Assembly: GCF_002002865.1 (NCBI RefSeq)
Contig: NZ_CP019508.1
Coordinates: 3,080,501-3,144,500, forward strand
Reading direction: 5' to 3'
DNA length: 64,000 bases
Origin: Brevundimonas sp. LM2
GTDB taxonomy: Bacteria; Pseudomonadota; Alphaproteobacteria; Caulobacterales; Caulobacteraceae
Shown: piece after piece, positions 19,424 to 27,278 of the stretch
Numbering within the stretch: position 1 is the stretch's first letter
Layout: every line of letters starts with the position of its first letter
The notes under the pieces: model-generated
Databases searched by the model: none
Told to the model about the DNA's origin: nothing
Seen by the model: only the letters and a program-made list of their open reading frames with translations
Position numbers and translations under genes: made by a program

Positions 19424-20343
19424 GAGCAATTCCTCCAGTCGAGGATCATCTTCAGGCAGGCCGCATCGCCGAAGGCGACGGGATAGGCGTCGTTGGCCTC
19501 GGTCGCGGCCATGCGGTGGGTGATCAGGCCGTCGAGGCTGAGCGCGCCTGACTCGATCAGGGCGGTGACGCCGGTGACGTCTTCCGGTCTGAACTCGGCG
19601 GCGATGCGGAACCGCGCCTCCTTCATGAAGGCCATGGGGAAGGCGAAGGACAGGCGGGCCTCATAGAAGCCGGCCAGGACGATCTCGCCGCCGCGGGCCA
19701 GCCGGGCGACGAGGAAGTCCATCAGGTCCTCGGCCCCCGAGGCGTCATAGATGTTGCGGTAGTCGCGGCGCTCGTCGGCGTCGGGGTGAATGGCGACGCC
19801 GTTGCGGCGGGCGGCATTGGTTTCCCAGACGGTGGGCCTGTCGTGACCCATCGCCTCGGTGATGCGCAGCAGCAGCCGACCCAGGGTGCCGTAGCCGACG
19901 ATCAGGTCCGGGGCCGTGCCGCCGACGATGGCGTGATAGGCCGTGGCGGCCAAGGACAGCAGCACGCCCTGGTCGCCTAGGCCTTCCGGCAGGGTGACGG
20001 TGCGGGCCTGGGGCGTGATCAGGGTCTTGGCCGCGCCGCCGAACAGGCCGCGCGCATCGATGAAGTGAGAGGACCCCGGCACGAAGACCCGCTGGCAGAT
20101 CCGGTGGCGGGCGTTCTCGCCGGCGTCGACGACCTGGCCTACCGACTCATAGCCGGGCACCAGCGGATAGCCGAGGCCAGGGAAATGCGGCATCCGGCCG
20201 TCCCACAGCAGGCGTTCGGTGCCGGTCGAGATCCCGCTCCAGTCGACCGCGACGACCACGTCGTCCGGACCGGCCGGCTTGAGGTCGAGCGGACGGAGCG
20301 CCAGACGGCGGGGCTCCTCCAAGACGACGGCCAGGGTGTTCAT
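19420..20343 (-). CDS. bchC: 3-hydroxyethyl bacteriochlorophyllide a dehydrogenase
   Basis: 307 residues from ATG 20343. Oxidises the 3-hydroxyethyl group to acetyl in bacteriochlorophyll a synthesis. MDR-like dehydrogenase with SGISTGTERLLWDGRMP, GYPLVPGYESVGQVVDAG and a nucleotide-binding region IVGYGTLGRLLLRI. First gene of the superoperon; tandem PpsR boxes and a promoter lie immediately upstream. Confidence 0.95.
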   Translation of the reverse strand: MNTLAVVLEEPRRLALRPLDLKPAGPDDVVVAVDWSGISTGTERLLWDGRMPHFPGLGYPLVPGYESVGQVVDAGENARHRICQRVFVPGSSHFIDARGLFGGAAKTLITPQARTVTLPEGLGDQGVLLSLAATAYHAIVGGTAPDLIVGYGTLGRLLLRITEAMGHDRPTVWETNAARRNGVAIHPDADERRDYRNIYDASGAEDLMDFLVARLARGGEIVLAGFYEARLSFAFPMAFMKEARFRIAAEFRPEDVTGVTALIESGALSLDGLITHRMAATEANDAYPVAFGDAACLKMILDWRNCS

Positions 20344-20388
20344 CGAGCGACCTTCGGGAGGCCGCCCCCCATAGGGCCCCATCCCGAC

Positions 20389-20406
20389 TGTCAGCTTAGA
20401 TTGACA
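20389..20406. promoter_or_regulatory. PpsR box 1, bchC promoter
   Basis: Perfect TGT-N12-ACA. It overlaps the proposed -10 element of the bchC promoter. PpsR/CrtJ represses photosynthesis genes by binding such sites, often in pairs. Confidence 0.85.
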
Positions 20407-20420
20407 GTTTAAGTTGTCAA
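20393..20420 (-). promoter_or_regulatory. Sigma-70-like promoter of bchC operon
   Basis: On the minus strand TTGACA (20415-20420), 16-bp spacer, TAAGCT (20393-20398). The cytochrome c gene at 29731 has the same TTGACA-N16-TAAGCT. Both boxes of the PpsR pair cover these elements, fitting repression by occlusion. Confidence 0.65.
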
Positions 20421-20432
20421 ATCCTGATTACA
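20415..20432. promoter_or_regulatory. PpsR box 2, bchC promoter
   Basis: Perfect TGT-N12-ACA, 26 bp from box 1 measured start to start, overlapping the -35 element. The tandem arrangement supports cooperative PpsR binding. Confidence 0.85.
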
Positions 20433-20442
20433 CTTTGGATCG

Positions 20443-21537
20443 TCAAGCGCGGGCCACGATCAGGCCGGCGATCATGGGCATGGCTGTGGAAACGCGACGC
20501 GCCGTCGAGAATCCGGCGGTGCGGCACAGGGCGATCACTTCGCGTGTCGGGCGGGGCCGCCCGGAGCCCATGGCCAGCAGATACAGGCCGAAATAGGCGT
20601 CCCCGACCCGCTCGGCCCCACGCTCGGCCGCGAAGGGTTCGCCGATCAGCAGAGTCGCGCCGGGCGCCATCGCCGCGCGCACGGCGCGGAGGATGTCGAG
20701 CGCAGGGCCGTCGTCGTGGTCATGCAGGATGCGGATCAGGCTGACCAGATCGGCCCCGCGCGGCAGGGGATCGGCGAAGAAGCTGCCGCCGGTCGCCGCG
20801 ACGGTCAGGCCCTCGGCGGTGAAGGCGTCGCGGGCGCGGGCGGCGACGGGCGGCAGGTCGAACAGCGACAGGTCCAGGCGCGGCCCCCGGGCGGCGACGG
20901 CGCGCAGGAAGGTCCCCTGCCCCCCGCCCACGTCCAGCAGGCGGCGATGGCGCGACACATCGTAGGCGTCCAGCACCTGGGCCGCGACCATGGCCTGGGA
21001 GGCCGACATCAGACCGGAATAGGCGGCGGCGGCCGCGGGGTCGGGGGTCTCGCCCTCGGCATAGGGCCAGTAGCCGGCCAGGACCCCGCCCCCACCGCCC
21101 CGCCGCAGCAAGGCCAGGGGATCGGCCAGGTCGGCATAGAGAAGGGCGTGGTGTTCGATCATGGCCGTCACGCCGGGGGCCCCCAGCAGGGCGGCCCCCT
21201 CGACGCCCAGGCCATAGCGGTCGAGGCCGGCGGGCTCGGCCAGTTTCAGGGCCACGGCGGCGCGGACGAGGCGGAGGGTGGCTTCGGGGGCCAGATCGAT
21301 AACGGAGGCGAGATCCGCAATCCGGGCGGGGCCCTTGGCCAGCCGCGCCAGCAGGCCGGAGAGGACGCAGGCCTGGGCGATCTGGGAATAGACGAAGCCC
21401 GCCGACAGGTCGAACAGGGCCTGGGCCCGGCGGCGGGCGACCGGGCGGGTCAGCGGAAACCGCGCGGCCCAGCGCTGGAAGCCGGGATCGCCGATCAGGC
21501 CGTTGCGCCAGGCGCGCCAGCGGTCGCGGAGGGTCAA
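20443..21537 (-). CDS. crtF: Hydroxyneurosporene O-methyltransferase (demethylspheroidene type)
   Basis: 364 residues if started at TTG 21537. An ATG at 21684 would add 49 residues, most encoded by a palindromic repeat, so homology favours a start near TLRDRWRAWRNGLIGDPGFQ. Methylates carotenoid hydroxyl groups using AdoMet. Motifs: ARFPLTRPVARRRAQALFDL, LLDVGGGQGTFLRA (AdoMet site), RILHDHDDGPAL and LLIGEPFA. The GGGAGAGGA that could serve the TTG is at the edge of the repeat. Divergent from crtD and upstream of bchC on the same strand. Confidence 0.88.
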   Translation of the reverse strand: MTLRDRWRAWRNGLIGDPGFQRWAARFPLTRPVARRRAQALFDLSAGFVYSQIAQACVLSGLLARLAKGPARIADLASVIDLAPEATLRLVRAAVALKLAEPAGLDRYGLGVEGAALLGAPGVTAMIEHHALLYADLADPLALLRRGGGGGVLAGYWPYAEGETPDPAAAAAYSGLMSASQAMVAAQVLDAYDVSRHRRLLDVGGGQGTFLRAVAARGPRLDLSLFDLPPVAARARDAFTAEGLTVAATGGSFFADPLPRGADLVSLIRILHDHDDGPALDILRAVRAAMAPGATLLIGEPFAAERGAERVGDAYFGLYLLAMGSGRPRPTREVIALCRTAGFSTARRVSTAMPMIAGLIVARA

Positions 21538-21553
21538 GGCATGGCCATCCTCT

Positions 21554-21707
21554 CCCTTCCCCTGGAGGGGGAAAGGCCGGGGATGGGGTGGAGGCACGCT
21601 TTCAAAGTGGGGCTTCAACACCCGCTCTCTGGCACCGGGTGAACGTGTCCAATCGTCAGGCATCGTGCCTCCACCCCATCCCAACCCTTCCCCCTCCAGG
21701 GGAAGGG
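21554..21707. repeat. Palindromic repeat, family A, copy 2
   Basis: 154 bp with about 45-bp inverted ends (CCCTTCCCCTGGAGGGGGAA at the left; GGGGAAGGG at the right end) that differ at few positions. The core includes CACCGGGTGAACG. It lies between crtF and the PpsR boxes of crtD, so it may form the 5' end of crtF mRNA. Confidence 0.85.
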
Positions 21708-21736
21708 CTTTCGCGGGGCGAGCGCATTACCCCTTG

Positions 21737-21754
21737 TGTCAATCAGGGTGGACA
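21737..21754. promoter_or_regulatory. PpsR box 1, crtD/crtF intergenic
   Basis: Perfect TGT-N12-ACA, 31 bp before the crtD start codon. It could control both divergent genes. Confidence 0.8.
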
Positions 21755-21761
21755 CCTTTAG

Positions 21762-21779
21762 TGTCGTGTCAACAGGACA
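21762..21779. promoter_or_regulatory. PpsR box 2, crtD/crtF intergenic
   Basis: Perfect TGT-N12-ACA, 25 bp from the first box (start to start) and 5 bp before the crtD ATG. Confidence 0.8.
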
Positions 21780-21784
21780 AGGGC

Positions 21785-23287
21785 ATGTCGGGCGAGCGGG
21801 TCGTCATCATCGGGGCGGGGATCGGCGGGTTGAGCGCCGCCGTCGACCTGTGCGCGCGGGGCCTGGACGTGACGGTAATCGAGCGCGCCGCCACCGCCGG
21901 GGGCAAGCTGTCAGAGGTTCACGCCGGGGGCGTCGGCATCGATTCGGGGCCGACGGTCTTCACCATGCGGTGGGTGTTCGAGGCCCTGTTCGAGGCCGCG
22001 GGCACCACGCTGGACCAGCATCTGACCGTGCGGCGGGCCGAGACCCTGGCGCGGCACAGCTGGCCGGACGGCGCGACCTTCGACCTGTTCGCCGACCTCG
22101 AGCGGTCGGTCGCGGCGGTCGGAGAGCTGGCGGGGGCGGCGGAGGCGAAGCGGTTCCGGGCCTTCGCGGCGCGGGCGGCCCTGATCTACCGCGTGCTGGA
22201 GGAGCCGTTCATCAGGAAGGCCAAGCCGAACGTTCTGGGCCTGACTCTGGACATCGGCCTGCATCGTCCGGCCGACCAATGGAGCATCATGCCCTATCGC
22301 TCGATGTGGTCGGAGCTGGGACGCTATTTCAAGGATCCCCGCCTGCGCCAGCTGTTCGGCCGCTACGCCACCTATTGCGGGTCCTCGCCGTTCAAGAGCC
22401 CCGCCACCCTGATGCTGATCGCCCATGTGGAGCAGCAGGGCGTCTGGCTGGTCGAGGGTGGCATGCAGCGGATCCCCGAGGCCCTGGCCGACCTGGTCGG
22501 GACGCTGGGCGGGTCGATCCGCTACGGCGAGACCTGCAGCCGGATCGTGCGCGACGGCGGGCGGGCCAGTGCTGTCGTCCTGGCCTCAGGCGAGCGGATC
22601 GAGGCCGACGCCATCATCGTCAACGCCGATCCCGGGGCCCTGGCGGGCGGCTGTTTCGGCGCCGACGCCGCCCTGGCCGTCGACCCGACGCCGGCGCGGA
22701 CCCGGTCGCTGTCGGCCCTGACCTTCGCCTTTATGGCAGAAGCCGTCCCGGCTCCCCTGGCGCGGCACAACCTGTTCTTCTCGCCCGACTATGTCGCCGA
22801 GTTCGACGCCCTGCACGCCGGGCGGATGCCGGAGATCCCGACCGTCTATGTCTGCGCCCAGGACCGCCCCGACGGCGACGGGCCCGCCGTCACGAACGGC
22901 CCCGAACGCCTGTTCGCCATCGTCAATGCGCCGCCCGACGGCGACGCCCACACCTATTCACCCGAGGAGATCGAGACATGTCGCTCGCGCACCTTCCGCT
23001 CGATGGAGCGCTGCGGGGTCAGGCTGGACCCGAGGCCGGAAACGATGGCGGTCACGACGCCCGACGGCTTCGAGAAACGCTTTCCGGCGACGGGTGGGGC
23101 CCTGTACGGCCGGGCGGGGCACGGCTGGGACGGGGCCTTTCGACGGCCCGGAGCCCGTACGCGGATGCCGGGACTCTATCTCTGCGGGGGCGGGACGCAC
23201 CCTGGGGCCGGCGTGCCGATGGCGGCCCTGTCGGGGCGCTCTGCGGCCTCGGCCGTTCTGGCGGACCGCGCTTCGACGCGGCGGTAG
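21785..23287 (+). CDS. crtD: Carotenoid 3,4-desaturase (methoxyneurosporene dehydrogenase)
   Basis: 500 residues from ATG 21785. FAD-dependent phytoene-desaturase family: VVIIGAGIGGLSAAVDL (dinucleotide motif), DSGPTVFTMRWVFE and the C-terminal GLYLCGGGTHPGAGVPMAALSG. FGRYATYCGSSPF.SPATL and GVWLVEGGMQRIPEAL point to CrtD rather than CrtI. It acts on hydroxy- or methoxy-carotenoids after CrtC. It overlaps the conserved start of crtC in another frame. Confidence 0.93.
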   Translation: MSGERVVIIGAGIGGLSAAVDLCARGLDVTVIERAATAGGKLSEVHAGGVGIDSGPTVFTMRWVFEALFEAAGTTLDQHLTVRRAETLARHSWPDGATFDLFADLERSVAAVGELAGAAEAKRFRAFAARAALIYRVLEEPFIRKAKPNVLGLTLDIGLHRPADQWSIMPYRSMWSELGRYFKDPRLRQLFGRYATYCGSSPFKSPATLMLIAHVEQQGVWLVEGGMQRIPEALADLVGTLGGSIRYGETCSRIVRDGGRASAVVLASGERIEADAIIVNADPGALAGGCFGADAALAVDPTPARTRSLSALTFAFMAEAVPAPLARHNLFFSPDYVAEFDALHAGRMPEIPTVYVCAQDRPDGDGPAVTNGPERLFAIVNAPPDGDAHTYSPEEIETCRSRTFRSMERCGVRLDPRPETMAVTTPDGFEKRFPATGGALYGRAGHGWDGAFRRPGARTRMPGLYLCGGGTHPGAGVPMAALSGRSAASAVLADRASTRR

Positions 23288-24201
23288 ACCCCGGCGGCTA
23301 TGCCTGGTGGTACGTCGATGCGATGAGCGCGGACGGGCGCTACGGCCTGACCATCATCGCCTTCGTCGGCAGCGTGTTCTCGCCCTGGTACGCCTGGTCC
23401 GGCCGGGGTGATCCCGACAACCACTGCGCCCTGAACGTCGCCTTCTATGGCCCGGATTGCCAGCGCTGGACCATGACGGAGCGGCCCGCCGGTCAGGTGG
23501 CCCGCGACCCGGCGCATCTGCAGATCGGGCCCAGCAGCCTGTCGTGGGACGGCGACGACCTGCTCATCCGCATCGACGAGCTGACCGCCCCGGTGCCGCC
23601 CATGCCGATGATCCCCAGGGCCCTGCGCGGCACGGTGCGGGTGACGCCGCACGCGATCAACGGGACGGCCTTTCCGCTGGATGCCGCGGGCCGGCACGTG
23701 TGGCGGCCGATCGCGCCCCGGGCCCATGTGGCGGTGACGCTGGACGAGCCCGGGCTGTCGTGGACCGGCGAAGGCTATCTGGACACCAACGGCGGGACCG
23801 AGCCGCTGGAGGACGCTTTCGAGGTCTGGGACTGGTCGCGGGCGCATCTGAAGACCGACAGCGCCGTGCTGTACGACCTGAAGCGCAAGGACGGCTCGGC
23901 CCTGTCGCTGGCGCTGCGGTTCGACCGGCACGGCCGGCCCGAGACGGTCGAGCCGCCGCCCCACGCCGCCCTGCCCCCGACCCTGTGGCGCATGCCGCGC
24001 CACACGCGGGCCGACGCCGACCAGCCGGTTTCAGTGCAGCGGAGCTGGGAGGACACGCCCTTCTATTCGCGCTCGACCCTTCGCACCCATCTGTTGGGGG
24101 AGCCATGCGAGGGGGTGCATGAGAGCCTGTCGCTGGGGCGGCTGAGATCACCCGTGGTCCGGGCCATGCTGCCCTTCCGCATGCCGCGCTCGCTGCGCTG
24201 A
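23182..24201 (+). CDS. crtC: Carotenoid 1,2-hydratase; start codon unresolved
   Basis: Adds water to the end of neurosporene or lycopene (hydroxyneurosporene synthase). Conserved sequence begins at GGPRFDAAVDPGGYAWWY (about 23259) and continues LTIIAFVGSVFSPWYAW, CALNVAFYG, and TGEGYLDTNGG to the stop at 24201. No ATG, GTG or TTG lies in frame between 22978 and 23323. The coordinate given is the single in-frame CTG upstream of the conserved block; ATG 22978 would overlap crtD by 310 bp, and ATG 23323 would lose the conserved YAWWY segment. Identity is firm, start is not. Confidence 0.8.
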   Translation: MRGRDAPWGRRADGGPVGALCGLGRSGGPRFDAAVDPGGYAWWYVDAMSADGRYGLTIIAFVGSVFSPWYAWSGRGDPDNHCALNVAFYGPDCQRWTMTERPAGQVARDPAHLQIGPSSLSWDGDDLLIRIDELTAPVPPMPMIPRALRGTVRVTPHAINGTAFPLDAAGRHVWRPIAPRAHVAVTLDEPGLSWTGEGYLDTNGGTEPLEDAFEVWDWSRAHLKTDSAVLYDLKRKDGSALSLALRFDRHGRPETVEPPPHAALPPTLWRMPRHTRADADQPVSVQRSWEDTPFYSRSTLRTHLLGEPCEGVHESLSLGRLRSPVVRAMLPFRMPRSLR

Positions 24202-24318
24202 GGCCTCGCGGTCGCGTCGGAGCGAGCGGCGGGTGGAGACCACCTCCCAGACGGCCCAGGCGAGGACGCCGCCGAAGACGAGGACCATCTCGATCAGGAA
24301 GACCCGGTCGCCGCTCAT
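24148..24318 (-). CDS. Small membrane protein coupled to bchO
   Basis: 56 residues. The start ATG 24318 overlaps the bchO stop (ATGA), which strongly suggests translation. One membrane helix (FLIEMVLVFGGVLAWAVWEVV) is followed by an Arg-rich STRRSLRRDREAS tail. The 3' 54 bp overlap the end of crtC on the other strand. I have an impression that similar mini-proteins occur beside bchO in other PGCs, but cannot name a family. Confidence 0.7.
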   Translation of the reverse strand: MSGDRVFLIEMVLVFGGVLAWAVWEVVSTRRSLRRDREASAQRARHAEGQHGPDHG

Positions 24319-25223
24319 GCGGTCTCTCGCTGCAGCAGGCCGTGCGCGGTCGCGACGTCGGTGACGATCCCGGCGATCAGATCGGGCCGTTCCTCATGCG
24401 CCAGATGGCCCAGACCCGGCAGGGGGACGACGGTGGCGTCGGGCAGGATGGCGCGGACCTCCTGCGCCACCGAGGGCGGCACCGCCTGGTCGCGCGATCC
24501 GACCACCAGGGTCAGGGGGGCGCGAAGCTGCGGCAGGGATCGCAGCATGTCGGAGATGTCCCAGCGGCCCATCATGCCCAGGGTGCCGGCGACATGGCCG
24601 GGCTTGCGCAGCAGGCGGCCGTAGAGATCCAGCCCGCGGTCGTCGATCATCGACCCCGTGCCCCGGATCAGCCGGGCGACGCGGCTGCGGTCGCGGGCGG
24701 CCGAGGCGAACAGGTGGACCGCCAGGGGATTGACGAACAGCCCCAGGGCCAGCCCCCGGAACAGCGGCGCGACCGCCCCGGCGAAGGGCTGGAGCGCGCC
24801 GTTGACGGCGATGATCGGGGCCTCTCCGAACCGCCCGTCCAGCGACATCCGCAAGGCGATCGCAGCCCCGGCCGAATGGGCGACGACGATTGAAGGCTGA
24901 ACGTCGAGCGCCTGAATCAGGGCCGTCGTCCGGCGCGCCATGCCCCACAGCGACAGGTCGTGGTCCGGCGGCAGGACGGTGAAGCCCTGGCCCGGCAGGT
25001 CGGGAGCGACGACGGTGAAGCGGTCGGCGAGCAGCGGCGTCAGGTCGCGCCAGCTGTGGGTCGCGGCTCCCGCGCCGTGCAGCAAGAGGATTACCGGCGC
25101 GGACCCGATCTCGGGGCCCGAGACCTGCACGTGCCAGCGCAGGTCGCCGATCATGATGAAGCGGCTGGCGGCGCGATTGGGCCAGTCCCGGCCCTCCACG
25201 GCCCAGTCGGGGCGCTCGCTCAT
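24315..25223 (-). CDS. bchO: Alpha/beta hydrolase BchO
   Basis: 302 residues. PGC-specific alpha/beta hydrolase thought to help Mg chelatation; usually beside bchID, as here. Visible: VILLLHGAGAATHSWRDL (oxyanion region), VVAPDLPGQGFT, VVAHSAGAAIALRM with the nucleophile serine, GSRDQAVPP and GLGHLAHEERPD with the histidine. The 258-bp gap to bchD holds a gene on the opposite strand, so bchO probably has its own promoter. Confidence 0.93.
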   Translation of the reverse strand: MSERPDWAVEGRDWPNRAASRFIMIGDLRWHVQVSGPEIGSAPVILLLHGAGAATHSWRDLTPLLADRFTVVAPDLPGQGFTVLPPDHDLSLWGMARRTTALIQALDVQPSIVVAHSAGAAIALRMSLDGRFGEAPIIAVNGALQPFAGAVAPLFRGLALGLFVNPLAVHLFASAARDRSRVARLIRGTGSMIDDRGLDLYGRLLRKPGHVAGTLGMMGRWDISDMLRSLPQLRAPLTLVVGSRDQAVPPSVAQEVRAILPDATVVPLPGLGHLAHEERPDLIAGIVTDVATAHGLLQRETA

Positions 25224-25306
25224 ACCTTGACCTTACGGAACGGGGTTCGCGGTCGCGGGCTTGAGTCTGCAGATGGCACAGCCCGGCCCAAAGGAGGCCC
25301 CGACCC

Positions 25307-25474
25307 ATGGACGACAGTCTGATCCCCACCCTGGCCCTGGCCACCCTGCTGATCGTCGCCCTGATCGCGATCGTCGGTCTGGTGATGTTCAAGCGGAAGC
25401 CGGCCAACCAGCATCCGATGGACAAGGCCCCCGACGGGGCCATCGCCACCGTCCCCGTCGACGACAAGCCCTGA
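25307..25474 (+). CDS. Putative small membrane protein between bchO and bchD
   Basis: 55 residues. AAGGAGG lies 9 nt before ATG 25307. One hydrophobic helix (LIPTLALATLLIVALIAIVGLVMF) precedes KRKPANQ and a short hydrophilic tail. It is on the strand opposite to both neighbours and fills most of the gap. No family recognised; a real gene is supported by the Shine-Dalgarno and clean membrane topology only. Confidence 0.55.
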   Translation: MDDSLIPTLALATLLIVALIAIVGLVMFKRKPANQHPMDKAPDGAIATVPVDDKP

Positions 25475-25481
25475 GCCCACG

Positions 25482-27278
25482 TCAGGCCTCCAGCTCGCGG
25501 ACGACGTCGCGGACGCGGCCGGCCTCGACATAGGGCAGGGCCGCGAACCGGGCCCCCATGGCCTCGGCCAGTTTCGCCCCCTCGCCGCGCGGCCGGGGCG
25601 AGATGTCGATCAAGGCCCCGCGCAGGCCGGCGGCGCGGATGCGGCGGCAGGCGTTGAGGGCGTCTTGCTCGGCCCGCGTGCGGAAGGCCCCGCCGTCCAG
25701 GGCGATATTGCCGCGTCCGTCGGTCATGAACACCAGCAGGGGCGTTCGGCCCCTGGCCCGCTCGGCCATGGCCAGCAGGGCGGCGGCCTCGAACCCCGCC
25801 GCCAGGGGGGTCGTCCCGCCCCCCGCCAGTTCGGCCAACTGTTTCCGCGCCCGGGCCAGGGATCGGGTCGGCGGCAGCAGCAGGTCGGCACCGCTGCCTC
25901 GGAACGCGATCAGGGCCACCTGGGTGCGGCGCACATAGGCCTCGGCCAGCAGCAGTTCGACCGCCCCCTTGGTCTCGGCGAGGCGCTGCAGGGCGGCCGA
26001 GCCTGAGGCGTCGACGACGAAGATGACGGTCGACTCCGATCGCTGCTCGAACCGGCGGATGCGGAAATCGTCGCGGCGCACGCGCAACGGGCCGGCTGAC
26101 CCCAGCGCCTTGCCGCGCAGGCGCTGCCACGGCGCGGCGGTCTTCAGGGTCTCGACCAGGTCCAGGCCGGCGCTGCCCTCGGGACGACCCGGGCGGGTCC
26201 CGATGCGGCGACCGCGCTTCGCGACCGGCAGACGGGCGCCGGACGCGCCGGACCGGGCCGGGGCGGCGCGGGACATCGTGCCGGTCGCGCCCCACAGGGC
26301 CTCCAGGCCTTCAGGCAGGGCCGCGCGCGCGGCGTCCAGGACGATGTCGTCCAGAGCGCCCTGGCCCGGGTCGGTCTCGTCGGGCCCGTCGTCCTCGCCT
26401 TCGCTCTGCTGATTGTCGGGCATGTCCGTGTCGTCCGGCTCCGATCCGGCCTCGGCCTTGTCGGGCTCGGCCTCGGGCGGCGGGGGCATGCGGGTGGCGC
26501 GGGGACTGAGGACCAGGCGGGCGGCGGTGGACAGGTCGTCGCGCTCGATCGTGTCCCGACCCTCCAGCGCCGCGAGGGCGGCGGCGGTGCGCAGGGCGAG
26601 GCGCGGGGCCCGCAGCGACCAGACCCCGAGCGCATCGGCGGCGGCGCAGACGGCGTGGATGGCGTCCTCACCGGGGGGCACGACCCGGGCCAGGGCCGCC
26701 CGGGCCTCGGCGATGTCGTCGGGCGTGGCGCTGATCGGCAGGGCGTCGCGATGGCCGATGGTGTCGAGTTCGAGGCGGAAGGCCAGACGCTCGACCAGGG
26801 CCTCGGGCGGATGCTCGTCCTCGAGGCCTTCGTCCAGGGCGATCAGCACGAAGCGGGTGGTCAGACGTTGGGCGACGCCGTCGCGCTCGATCTGGACCGC
26901 GCCGTCCTCCAGCACGCCCGCCAGGCGGGCGGCGACGCCGGTCGCCATCCGCTCGGCCATGGGGGCGATGACGACGCCCCGGTCGGCCTCGGCCAGCAGG
27001 CCGCGCTGAAGGATCCGCTGGCCCGAGCCCAGGGCGGCCGCCAGGTCCAGCCCGCCCAGCAGCCGGTCGTCGCCGATGGCCGGGGACATCCGCCGCCAGG
27101 CGGTCTCGGCCGGATACAGGGGGCGGAATCCCGCCAGCCAGGCGTCGCGCGTCGGCCCCGGCCCGGCCCGGATCACCGCCCCGCCCAGTTCCGGGTCGAT
27201 GGCCAGAAGCGCGGCGGCCAGCATGGCGTCGGCCCACAGGTCCCGGGCACCGCTCTCCGGGGCCCCATCCTCGGTCAT
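25482..27278 (-). CDS. bchD: Magnesium chelatase subunit D
   Basis: 598 residues from ATG 27278, overlapping the bchI stop (ATGA). AAA+ partner of BchI that links it to BchH for Mg insertion into protoporphyrin IX. The N-terminal AAA-like domain is degenerate, without a P-loop. An acidic linker with TDMPDNQQSEGEDDGPDE lies near residue 285, and a C-terminal von Willebrand A domain carries the MIDAS motif VDASGSAAL near residue 423. Length normal. Confidence 0.95.
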   Translation of the reverse strand: MTEDGAPESGARDLWADAMLAAALLAIDPELGGAVIRAGPGPTRDAWLAGFRPLYPAETAWRRMSPAIGDDRLLGGLDLAAALGSGQRILQRGLLAEADRGVVIAPMAERMATGVAARLAGVLEDGAVQIERDGVAQRLTTRFVLIALDEGLEDEHPPEALVERLAFRLELDTIGHRDALPISATPDDIAEARAALARVVPPGEDAIHAVCAAADALGVWSLRAPRLALRTAAALAALEGRDTIERDDLSTAARLVLSPRATRMPPPPEAEPDKAEAGSEPDDTDMPDNQQSEGEDDGPDETDPGQGALDDIVLDAARAALPEGLEALWGATGTMSRAAPARSGASGARLPVAKRGRRIGTRPGRPEGSAGLDLVETLKTAAPWQRLRGKALGSAGPLRVRRDDFRIRRFEQRSESTVIFVVDASGSAALQRLAETKGAVELLLAEAYVRRTQVALIAFRGSGADLLLPPTRSLARARKQLAELAGGGTTPLAAGFEAAALLAMAERARGRTPLLVFMTDGRGNIALDGGAFRTRAEQDALNACRRIRAAGLRGALIDISPRPRGEGAKLAEAMGARFAALPYVEAGRVRDVVRELEA

